NCBI GenBank assembly: GCA_037367405.1
Contig: JAZKJV010008261.1
Location: 620,001 to 684,000 of the forward strand
Length of the DNA: 64,000 bases
Reading direction: 5' to 3'
Source of the DNA: Ottelia alismoides
Taxonomy: Eukaryota > Streptophyta > Magnoliopsida > Alismatales > Hydrocharitaceae
This document shows positions 45,718-56,553 of this stretch, piece after piece (the first letter of the stretch is position 1; every line of letters starts with the position of its first letter). A program made the position numbers and the translations under genes. The notes under the pieces are model-generated. The model made no database searches, had not been told where the DNA came from, and saw only the letters and a list, made by a program, of their open reading frames with translations.

Positions 45718-48355
45718 CTTAGGTCAAAGGTTTTGGATACGATCCATAAAACCGAAGGCGACTTGGGTTCGTTAGGGTTGCGAAAGTTTTATCGCATTTC
45801 ATTTTCGCATCTCTGTTTAGTAATTATTTTCGGCCATGTTTAAATTGTTTAAACACGAAAATAAAACTTGGATTTTGTTCCCCATTAAATAAGGAAATCA
45901 TAGGATCTGAGTTTACGTAATTTGGATTCCGTTTGCTCGAGATATGGTTGGTTTAATGAATATGTAATCACTGTTGCGGGAACTGCGAATCTTAACATGA
46001 TTAATGAGTTAATTACTGTTTTGATCCACCTCGAAATGCGTGAAATATCACTTAGGTTATGTCCTAAATCAAATTAGCAATCTTTGAAAATTGATTTTGT
46101 CTAATTTGGATTAAATTGATTGAGATATGTTAATTTTAGTAAGCATGGGTCACTGCTGAAATTACAGTCCTAATCAAGAACCATGTGGTTGTCAATTAGC
46201 GAAATTAATTGTTAATTTCATGAAATAATTATGTAAAATATTTGAGAAATATTGAATGATGATTATTTCCTTTATTGACATGGCCTCAACCAATACATTG
46301 ATTAGATTTGATCTAGATCATATTTGAAAACACAATCATCAAACTCCTTGCTTGAATAGGATTGAGAATTTGTCTAGCAAATTTCCTTATAATAAAAAAT
46401 GTTTTGATAATTACTATATTGTATAATTTCGATTGAAGAACCGATGATCATCTCAAGTACATATTGATCTATTTGGCATTATCCTTTCCTGAGGTGGATA
46501 TAGTGTCTAGTCAGAGAGCATTGGGGTAGCGGGTTGCAACGTATGTGGTTCGTCCCACTCTCGTCGATACTGGCCATGATAGTGGGTAGGGACTCGATAA
46601 TGCTGAAGAAATCAAGATGTATTTTTCTAATTATTAAAATTCGAATTAGTACGTACTTTGAGATAATACCATATATATATTCAAGTAAAATCAAGTTTTT
46701 TGATTGAATTGGATTGATAATTAATTTAATGTGATTAAGTTAATTATATCCAATTAAAAATACTCTATTATGAATAGATGTGTATTTCCCTTGGAAGAAT
46801 TAATTATATGAATGTGATTCTTAATAATTAATTAAAATTTGAATATGAGGTGGAGGATCACATAAGTGACATCCATGGTCTCCCATCAAGGCGAAGGGTT
46901 CCGTCGCCAGATATTGTATGCAGGAGATGCATGTCTGAAGTGACAGCTCCTGCATACGATCCATTTGGATCAGGCTCGTCGCTTCTCGAAAGAGTAAGGA
47001 CGTACGCGTAGTGACCCGAATATCGGGTCCTCATATTATTGGGGCGATATTGGATTGTGCATAGCGTGTTGTATTCCTATTGACGGTTGATTCAATTAAT
47101 GACGGGTCAACATCACCTTAGGGGTGGTGGGCCCGGGTGTTAAAGATCGAATTGGGAGATGCAAGTTGGACTTGCAAGGCGGAATGTGTTCCCGCTTCTT
47201 TTTATCTGAGTTACATGTTCTCATATTATTGGGATGTAACAAAGATAAGGACGGAGATCCCAGATCTTACTTGAGATATAATGGTAAGTATATATCTTAC
47301 ATTGAAAGTGATTAAGGGAATGAACTTTCATTGTTGACATGGCAAGACAATTGATATAAAAATTCCTAAATCAAAGTAAATTATATATTTATATATGTTT
47401 ATGCAAATTTCTTATTTCAGATAATCCTTCTTTAATCCCACTCAATGTTATACTCAATAATAACCAGTAGAATATCATGGATTGGACCCATGATCCAGAT
47501 ATTGTGCTTGCAATTGGACACATAATGTATGTGGTTGCAATGTGCAAGTTTTCTCATAATAATGAGGGATGATAATTAAATAGATAATAGGACTGGAACC
47601 CTAGGGTTTGTATGTCTCTATAAGTATTGATCTCATCGAATGTACTTTTGAAGTGACATGTCGATAATGATCGTAATTATCAAATAATCCTTATAAAATC
47701 TAAGAAGATATTCTGGCATACATATGTGCTCTCGACATATAATCATGAATGAGATGGTTCTCTGCATTATGCAGAATGGTGGCTCTATAGGAGATGATGT
47801 ATTCAAATTATTTGAGTACCTACCTGAACCTAAGATTTAAGAGTTTAAATGGATGTAGATATGATGACTGTTATCATTCTACTATCTATACTCTAGTCAT
47901 TCATGAAGCTTCATACTATTCATATTGTATGAATTGAATGAAGCATGTATAAATGTTGAAATACTCTTATATTAAAATTTTTGTTTTAACATAAGAGATC
48001 CTTGGTCTTGAGCAATGGTTGCTTATAGATAAAGGGAGTGCAGTGGAAGCATGGGTTGGACCCAAGTAAGAAGTATAGTCAAAGAGTTGATTGTACTTCT
48101 GTTACTTCCATATGACATCCAAAGAGTTGGATGAATGCCAATACTGCAATAAGTTGATGTGTTGATAGTATGACTATCAAATCTATCTAGAATCCTAAGA
48201 GAAGGAATTGGATAGTACATCAGAATAATCTACATATAATCATTAAAATTGACTTACTTATTTGATAAGATAAAGTCTAATAATAGTATCTTAATCTCTA
48301 ACGACACTTGCAATTGGTTGCATATGTATTAGAATATTAGAAATTTGATCTTAAG
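45718..48355 (+). other. Element D leader and gag region, no recognisable domain
   Basis: 2.6 kb where leader and gag should lie. No gag motif or zinc knuckle could be read. It contains more inverted repeats of the LTR type: 46200-46218 (loop TTG), 46764-46776 (loop ATG), about 46710-46756 (long arms around ATGTGAT), 46796-46833, 46916-46957 (11-bp arms), 47013-47029 (loop ATA) and 47160-47176 (loop TGG). Confidence 0.6.
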
Positions 48356-50960
48356 GTTTAATGGTCATCCATGTTGGAAGTGATGCAATTGTTGCAACAA
48401 TTTCCATTGGATCAATAGACTTCATATTTTTAGTGGGAGCCCTTAGTCTTAGAGAATGTCTCTATGACCTGGATATTAGAATACACTCATAGTTTATTTC
48501 TAAATGTTGGAAATAAACATTAATCTTGGAATAAGCCTATCATAGAGAGTTATGATGGATATATTTCAGATAGTAATCTAACATCTAGTGGACTCCGCCA
48601 AATTAGAAAAGTAATGAATGGTTTAGTGAGATTTCTAATACTGAAAATTAAACCTTTAAATATGAATAGGAGCATAAAGATCATTTGACAATGATCTGGC
48701 ATATGCTTTGGACATATGTTTGTTGATGAGATCAATGGACAAGTAAGAGATGAAACTTTAGAATGTCTAAAATTTCAAAAACTTGCATACTTATGAATAT
48801 TGTATTTAAAGAAAAATGTCCAATACACCCTTCTTTGGGACAGGTGTAAGATGTCAATGTATTCCGGATCTCATACATATTGATGTATGTGAATCATCTA
48901 TATCATAGTAAACATTATGGATATGTGATATCTATTGATGATTATTTGTGATATGAGATTTCTTCTCTTCACTTAGAAAACTTTGAAATGTTCAAATATT
49001 TCACAATTTTGTTTGGAACCGAATTTTGAAGGAAGATGAAATGAATTTGATCTAACCAAGGTAGCTTGTACCTATTAGATGAATTCAAGGAATACCTTAT
49101 GGAGGTGTGAATATCATTCCTATCTCAATCCTCCTAATGAACCTTAACTCAATAGAGTTGTAGGGAGATACAATTGATCATGTGTGACATGATTTGATCA
49201 AAATTTAATCTTAGCATAATTATCTCTTAGTTTCCAGGTATATATATATGTGTGGTAGAGACTACATTATATATATCCTTAATAAGGTTCCATGTGATTA
49301 AGCTGGAATCTGGCACTGGAGAGTGCTACTTCATTAGGGAAATAAAGGATGGTATTGGATACCTACTTTATGACCTTGAGATTCTTAAAGGATCTCATCT
49401 ATGAGAATGTGATTCTTAGAGGATGATCTCTTGAGAATCAAGATGAAAATGAATTAAAGGAACTCATTTAATCTTGAGAAGATAACGAGGCTCCTGAAAT
49501 TGGAAACTAAATAGACAATTAAAGATGAAACATTAATACCTCTTCAAATAAGTTTGAGGATGGATTCCATGTGTCAGTTGAATCTGACAATGATCTGACT
49601 TCATGTGATAATGCTTATGAAGATCATACCATGGAAAGATGGATGTTAGCAATAAAGTCTAAAGTAGACTTCATATACAAATGTTGTATATAGACCCTCG
49701 AGGATCCAACTATATGGGTAAGACCCATTATGGTGTAAATGGATCTTCAAGAGAAAGAGGGAACCTGATGAGAAGGTAGAGACCTTCAAAGCACGGTTCG
49801 TAGCCATGAGCTACACATCGAAGAGAAGACATCGCTTGCGATGAGACTTTCTCTCCAGTGACCTTGCTTTAACCCATCAGAATATTGCTAACTATAACCA
49901 CACAACTTGACTATGACATCTTCATGATGTGAGTCAAGATTGCATTCCTCTATTAATACCTCTCTGAGGATATTCATATGAAGTAGCCCCAGGGCTTCAT
50001 GGTTGAGGAAAGCAAGGTGTGCAAGCTAAAGAACTCCATCTTTGGACTTAAATAAGCTTCTTGTAGTTGGAACATAAGATTTGATGAAATTATAAATGTT
50101 ATGATTTCAGATAAAATCTTGATGAACCATGTGAAGCTTAGTGGGAGTGCCATTGTGTTCATCATGCTAAATGTAGATAATATTCTAATCATTTAAAATG
50201 ATATAAGGATGATAATAATAAGTGTTTTATAATCTGGTTGTCCCAAACCTCGAGATATGATCTCAAGGATACCTCTTAGATCTTAGTTCTGAAGTTGTTC
50301 ATAAGCAAAGAGAAGAGGGTATTGAGACAGTCACATTAATAGTACACGTTGGACATTTCCATTTTCTGGAAAATTCCAAGAAAGGCTTCTTTCCCTCAAA
50401 TATATGGTACTGGCCTATCTAAAGGGATATCACCTGAATACTGAAACTGCTTGCCCTTGTGCATCAGTTCCGAGAAGCCGGATGTGTACAAATGCCAGAT
50501 GTCTACCATGCAGTGGGAGTAGTAAACTATTACTAATCCTACTATGGTTATAAAACACTTGATTACAGTAATAACAATATCTTCATAGAGGACAAGACTT
50601 TTGATATTTGTGATATTAAAGTCTTATCTTCAAGAAATTAAGACTTTATAGATAGTGATCTGAAAGGTCTTAACTGTGAAGACCTTATGACATAGAGATC
50701 TCTAGGAATAAGGATATTCTGATAAGAATAAATTGAAATTACATACTAGTTATAATAATTATTGAGGTGTAGTGTCAAGGACACTATGATTGAGTATTGT
50801 TTGCATAAGATGCAACATTCGCATTAGATGCAAGCACTGTTACTGGGGATATGCAAGTGCCGTAAAAGGACTTGGCATAGTCTCTTGGGAACAGAGTGGT
50901 TGATATGTTCCCAAGCAGCTTACCTAGCTATTTTCTAAATAGCATATGATTATCACATGA
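48356..50960 (+). pseudogene. pol: Element D copia pol, heavily decayed
   Basis: Legible only in pieces and with many stops. 48360-48480 reads like the segment from protease to GAG-pre-integrase (ATISIGSIDFIF, ECLYDLDIRIHS). About 48690 has IWHM, the first His region. 48870-48900 has LIHIDVCES, the integrase start. 49690-50200 is RT: KARFVA-like, DETFSPVTLL, DYDIF, SEDIHMK, VCKLKNSIFGLK and SWNIRFDEI. The RT YVDD region is degraded (MLNVDNILII, about 50165-50190). RNase H traces occur at 50480-50560. Order protease-integrase-RT defines Ty1/copia; the RT wording resembles SIRE-type elements (inference). Confidence 0.75.
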
Positions 50961-50997
50961 GTATGGGATTAAATGATTAGCCCATTAATGGCTCTTT

Positions 50998-51012
50998 GGG
51001 CTAGTGGGAGAT
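50998..51012 (+). other. Element D polypurine tract
   Basis: GGGCTAGTGGGAGAT ends at the 3' LTR, like the AGTGGGAGAT typical of plant copia elements. Confidence 0.8.
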
Positions 51013-53664
51013 TATTGGACATGCGAGCCCACGACGAGCCATTATGCAATAAATGTTATTGCAGATATCATTCCCTAATCTGAAATGAAGAATACATAAT
51101 TTGCATAATAGGTCCCTTAGTACAATTAGGGTTATGTACCATGGCCATCTTGATGATCATACAGTTGTTGGTTCAAATATTGAATCAAAGAGGCTGGTGC
51201 TTGGATGAACAACTAATGAGTTAAATTGAGGACTCATCAAGCACCGTCAAATGATTGTTAAGAGATGATCTCTAGCCTGAGTAGGAGATGGCAATCCTTT
51301 CTCAGTTAGGCTGATATCTGACCGACCTCTTGATGTAGGTCCTCTTCATAGGAATAGAGATTTAGAGGTGTCAGATTAGTTAGGTCAAAGAGTTGACTTA
51401 ACGAGATCGAGATAACCAAAGTCCTATATTGTATACTGTCATGATATAGGCACGCATCCTCTGACCGGAGACAGATGTGTTACTATATGTCTGAGTATGT
51501 ACATTTGGCAGACCAAAAGGTTGATGACCTAATCAAGGTCTATACACCGGCGCCCTGGTGTGCATGCAAGGGTATATGAGTAATACGATCTCTCAAAGGG
51601 ATCATACAGGTTCAGAACTGGAAGACATGAGCTCACTCAGGAGATATTGGGAAGAATCAAATTCTGTGCACGGTCGTCTCGCTTTGGAAGCTTGACTGAA
51701 TTTGTAGGTTTGATATATACCTTTTGGAAAGTATATGATCAAGACCTAGGTATGATATATGCTTTTGGAAAGTATATGATCGATACCGACTCCCAATGAT
51801 CGAATGAGAAACTTAATGATAAAATCCTGAAGTAGACAGTGTAAAATTGATCTTATACTTCGGGTTTATTCTGAGTCTTCCAGTATGCAGGATGTACCGG
51901 TATTGGGAATACCTGAGGGTGATGTGATCATAAACGGTTGTATAACCATGACGCTTCCATTCCTAGGGAGTGATGAAACGGGTCTGGATTTTAGTGACTC
52001 CTCTCAGTAGAGAAGTAATCTAATCTTAGTCAAAATGTTGGACATTGATCTGAATGTGATTCAGATGCAATGAGAAGATTAGATTTGCGGTCTTGATTTA
52101 ATCAAGCATCTATGGGAGGCCCGAGATCTAGATTTGAGATGTGATCTCAATATCCAGATCACTATACGTGGAACAATACAATCACCCTGTCCTTATCTCC
52201 AAGTATTCGCGGAGAAAACGCATTATCCTTGAAAGAGTTCAGGGTAATTTCATTGTTGATATATGTATTCGAGTATTGACAAAATGGATAATTAAATATG
52301 ATTTAATTATCATGATTAATATGAATTCGATTCATATTATATGGAGAGATATCTAAAATAATTAAATGTGATTTAATTATCAATAGATGTGAATAAGCGA
52401 ATGTGATTCATATTATTTGGGCACGTGAGAATGGAGATCCAAGATGATTAAATGTGATTTAATTATCATGGATATGAATAATGTGGATAACACTATCTAT
52501 ATTATTCATAATATATTATAAATATGATTTATAATATATTAGAGAGAGCTAATTATAATTTATATTTGTTGATTAATTATTGATGTGTATTGGATACACA
52601 TTGTGTAATTAATTGAAAAAATTTAAATTATATTTTGTTTTGGGTTGTGAATGTGATTCACAAATTTCCAATGGTAAGATTGCAATATTCTCAAAATTAA
52701 TTGTGAATTATTTTTGAAGAATAAAACACGACAAAAGTTCTTGGAAATTATGGGAGAGATTCATGGAGATATGCAATCTCGTGAGATTACATGAGATTGC
52801 CTCCACCATGAGGACATGGTGGACGGCTACACATTCCCACAAGGAATGTGGTAGCCGTCCCCCCTTCCTTATGGGGAGTAATCTCCATGCTAATTTCTCC
52901 TTAATTGCTTGATCTAATTTAGGATTGAATCATATTTGATATGTCAAATATATTTGATTTAAATTAGATTATTAGCTGTTGGTTTTTTTACCAACAACAA
53001 TCTTGACCATTGGATTGAACATAAATCAATCTCATCCATTGATTTTATATGTCCCATGGATTGAGACCCATGGATCCCAAAACTCTATAAATAGAGAGGG
53101 GCACCATGCTCTCTAGGGTAATGCTTTTTGAAGCGCATCTCTCTTTCTCTTCTCTTCCCACACGCCCTCTCTCTTCTTCTCTCATGGTCGTCCACCATGG
53201 ACGCCCTAGAGAGAGTCTCCATCAATGCAGTGTCGTCATTATGTTGCCCGATCGTTTGCTCGTGGATTTCCGTCTCCTTCGGTGCGCCTCGCTCGTGAAG
53301 AAGACGTCGGATCTCATGTGTCGAGATCAGGAGATCCGTCGCTTGGATCATCAACATGGATTGCAAGAAGCACGTGATTCATCCCCGTGCTCGCAAGTGT
53401 CTCCTTCGTCGGATCGGACTTGAGACAGGAGGTCTCTTCATTTAGAGACTCGATCCCAACCACGCTTCAAGAGGTAATCCTATTACTTGTTTGTGGTTTA
53501 GACGAAACGATCCGAGAAGTGTTCTTGGATCATGTGGTTTTGTCGCATAAAAATTTTTTAATTTCCGCTGCATAGAACAACTAGTGTGACTAGTCATTCT
53601 TCGTCGTATTCGATATGGCGCTCACGCTTCCGTGATGCGCTTGAGGATCTAACCATATCCTTCA
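51013..53664 (+). repeat. Element D 3' LTR (2652 bp, unbroken)
   Basis: Matches the split 5' LTR. The first bases are TATTGGACATG, so the terminal TG has mutated to TA. The hairpin chain recurs at about 52048-52996 and the TATA box at 53084-53093. It shows the empty target site of B. Confidence 0.93.
52048..52996 (+). repeat. Chain of short hairpins in D 3' LTR
   Basis: Second copy of 44089-45038. In the longest hairpin (52509-52541) both 15-nt arms equal the 5' LTR copy, while the loop is ATG instead of GTA. Some others have decayed here (near 52395-52420 and 52615-52640). Confidence 0.9.
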
Positions 53665-53669
53665 GGAAT
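53665..53669. repeat. Target-site duplication GGAAT, right copy (element D)
   Basis: Matches 26612-26616; from 53670 the integrase of C resumes. Confidence 0.92.
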
Positions 53670-54180
53670 GTCTCCCTACCGCCTGGTCTACGACAAGCCA
53701 TGCCATCTGCCCGTGGAACTAATTCATAAATCTTTGTGGCAATCAATGTTTGAAATTGGATTCCTAGAAAGCCAGGAAGAGTCGACAAGTGGATCTGAAC
53801 AAACTGTTCAAATTTAGAGATTATGCATAACAACCTGATGTAAAAAGTGACATGGCAAGCACATCCGTAGAAATACTTTCGAGCCGGGTCAGAGGGTTTG
53901 GTTGTTTGATGCGAAATTAAAAATCTTTCCAGGAAGATTGAAGAGCAGATGAACAGGTCCATTTACAGTGAAGCATGTGCATGACAATGGCAACGTGATG
54001 ATATCTGAATTGTCAGCTGACGCACAACCCTTTGTAGTTAATGGACAACTATTGAAACCTTACTTAGAGCATGATACATTTCTATCTCTCATTGACTCAA
54101 TTCAAGTTATATATGAAGATGAGCTGAAAGCAACTACTTTCATAGTTTCAGACAGAGCGGAACAAAATATTTTTGAATGA
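53670..54180 (+). pseudogene. pol: Element C integrase, 3' part
   Basis: Resumes SPYRLVYDKPCHLPVELIHK, the same block as in A and B, then a frame-broken middle with stops (about 53815-53870), WLFDAKLKIFPGRLKSR, a stop in place of the Trp of the KWTGPF block, TGPFTVKHVHDNGNV and FVVNGQLLKPYL. The frame ends at TGA 54178-54180. This pairs with 25751-26616. Confidence 0.87.
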
Positions 54181-56527
54181 TTTTTCTTTTTCTTATTTTC
54201 ATTCTTTATTTTCTTTTTCTTCTAAAAGAGTGTCACCCCTTTCATCTTGGCTATACTTAGGACGTACTTTGTCCTCAGTATAGGGAGAGTGTATACCTCG
54301 AGTTGTTCATTTTCTGATCCCTCACATGTCCCCTCAACTTTTTTATACTATGTCTATACTTAGGGATATTTTACCTGAAGTATGGGGGGGGGCAGGTCAA
54401 GCTGATGATTTCGTACATTCCCACTCCCTACCTTGTGTACAATCTGCTATACTTAGGATTACTTCATCCTAAGTATAGGGTGATGGTCACTCATTCATTC
54501 ATTCTTTAGTCATTGTCGTATAGATTTTTCTATACTCAGTACGAGTTATACCTTATCTTTTTCTCTCTGATATATGAGGACGTAGCTCAAGCTAAGGGGG
54601 TTGTATATACTTTAACCATAACTCGTACTTTCAATAAGTATGTCTAAAATACAATTAATTAAGTATAAATAAAAGACTAGAATAAAATTCATTAAAATTC
54701 TTTCTACATACCGATTAATAAATCAGGTAAAAATATTTTGCAAAATGTTTCAAAATTGATTTCAAAATCTCTTCGAAAAGTATTTTGAAAACTGTTTGAA
54801 AAAATATTTTGTAAAATATTTTCAACCTTTGTAAAATGGTTTTATTTGAAAAAATTCATTTTCTTTATGTAAAATAACATGTTTTGAAAAATCTATTTGC
54901 AAAAGATTTGAAAAATGGTTGCCAAAATATCATTGAAAAATCTATATATATTGTTTGAAAAAACTTTGCAAAATGATTTTCAAATTTTGTAAATGTTTGT
55001 AAAAAATTATTTGTCAAAATTAGTTTGCAAAAATAAAGTTTTCAAAATGTTTGTTTCAAATTATTTTGAGAACTATGTACATAACTCAAGCAAATAAAAA
55101 CTCTTTACAAAACCTTATATGTACAAACCTGTAAACTCCTAAAACTCAACTCTTGTAAATAACAAAAAATACTCCCGTATAAATATTTGTACCCACTTCT
55201 TTTCCCAAAAAAATATTTTATGTTGAAAAATCGCTAAAAATATGCAAAATCGAACATTCCAAAAACATTTGCAAAAAAGTTTTCAAAAATTGCATAAACA
55301 TTTGCAAAACCTTTTTAAAAATCCATAAAAAGTTCAAAATCAGAAAATTTCATCACAAAAATATTTTCCTTGAATTGTACATAGAATTCGCAATTTTTGA
55401 AATAACCTAGACAACTGAACAAGTCTAAATAAAGTCTGAAGATTGGAGCTTGCAATAAACCTTAATATACTTAATTTCAGAGGAACCTATTAATGATTGG
55501 AAGTGGAGATATTTCATGTCACCTTGACTTAATTCTTTAGATTCCATAAGACTATGCTCATGAGTCAATTCAATGTGCCTAAATAGAACCCTTCATATCA
55601 TCCTTAAGATTCTTGAGACATTGACTTGATTGGAAACCTCACACTTAGCACTTAGCTAAACTCATATGGATCGGTGAAAAATTTTGAATCCTAAGTCGGG
55701 ATGATGCAAGTCCTCATCATCAAGGGTGGCTCAGGAACCATTCTTTGGAATTATTGACACTGGTACTTTAACCTACTTCTTTTGATAACAATGATATCTA
55801 AAGACCAGAGATGGATTGAGACAATGCTTCGAATGAGGAATGGTCTACCGACACAACTTTTTCCAAGACCGCAAAAATGGGTGGACCAAAAGATGCTATA
55901 TCCACCGGGGTACAAGCAAGAATGCAGAAGTTGTATAAAGTCAAAGAAAATACCCAAAGAATCTGACAACCAAAATTTCCACAAAAAATTGAGCTTCAGA
56001 AAAAGCTTGCTTCTTGGTGAAGAATCAATTACTTTCACCGACTTCACAAGGGAATAAAGACTACATTGATCCATTCTCACTTCTTTTCCCCTTCTTCTAA
56101 ACTTCTTCCCCATTTGGTTGTAAATACTGAGAGTACCTAAACTTAGAAGGGAACATCTCTCTCCACGAGGACGAGATACCAGAAGAGCAGACGCCTCTAT
56201 AGTGCATCGGTTTTGTCTGCAAAGAGTTGAACAATTTCACACACATGGTTCCATCACTTCAAGGTAGCAAGAGTAGGTGACTGGGAGGAAGGTTCTGACC
56301 TAGCTGTGAATTGTACTGGATGATAGGAGTATGGAACCTAAGGGTTGTTGTGTAACACTTCCTGACTTCCATGTGGTTGCGAACAAACCATTAATCCAAA
56401 GGCCTTCTCTGAGCTCCAAACATTGATTTTGTTAAGATAAGTTTAAAAGTCGATAATTGTTCCAAGTTTTATCTTTTTCTTTTCTTTATTTTCATTTTCT
56501 ACACTTACTGCATAAGTGTTTGCTCGG
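54181..56527 (+). other. Element C 3' noncoding region
   Basis: Hairpin array at 54251-54600; TTTGAAAA/TTTGCAAA word arrays at 54720-55080 and 55200-55380; then 1.1 kb (55390-56520) with patches related to A (TTGACTTAATTCTTT..., TTTGCT...CTAGCAAA). No supported gene; the open frame pair at 55751-56113 is not shared with A or E. Confidence 0.7.
54251..54600 (+). repeat. Hairpin plus G-run array, element C (four units)
   Basis: Units at 54251-54288, 54354-54392, 54447-54480 and 54530-54600 (long loop). Order and loops parallel A: GACGTACTTTGTC-type, GGATATTTTACC-type, GGATTACTTCATCC-type, then the long one. Arms have drifted (CTCAGTATAG, TGAAGTATGG), as expected for an older copy. Confidence 0.88.
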
Positions 56528-56553
56528 GACTAGCAAAGGTAAGTATGGGGAGA
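56528..56553 (+). other. Element C polypurine tract
   Basis: GACTAGCAAAGGTAAGTATG then GGGAGA before the LTR. The base expected to be the first T of TGATGAAT is A here, so the LTR start is read at 56551-56554. Confidence 0.75.

Larger units (their letters stand above)
26617..53664 (+). mobile_element. Element D: Ty1/copia retrotransposon, interrupted by element B
   Basis: 5' LTR 26617-26719 plus 43162-45703 (split by B), iMet primer site 45706-45717, interior 45704-51012 with badly decayed pol in the copia order protease, integrase, RT, RNase H, polypurine tract, and 3' LTR 51013-53664. Flanked by GGAAT. Without B it is about 10.6 kb. The LTRs (2645 and 2652 bp) are long for copia. Confidence 0.92.

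Noticed and set aside
47124..47315. Short frames in the D interior as gag
   Set aside because: No gag motif or zinc knuckle; the stretch is dominated by inverted repeats.
55751..56113. Overlapping 120- and 91-codon frames in C 3' noncoding region as an env-like gene
   Set aside because: No transmembrane or signal pattern that I would defend, no counterpart frame in A, B or E, and it lies in a decayed region.
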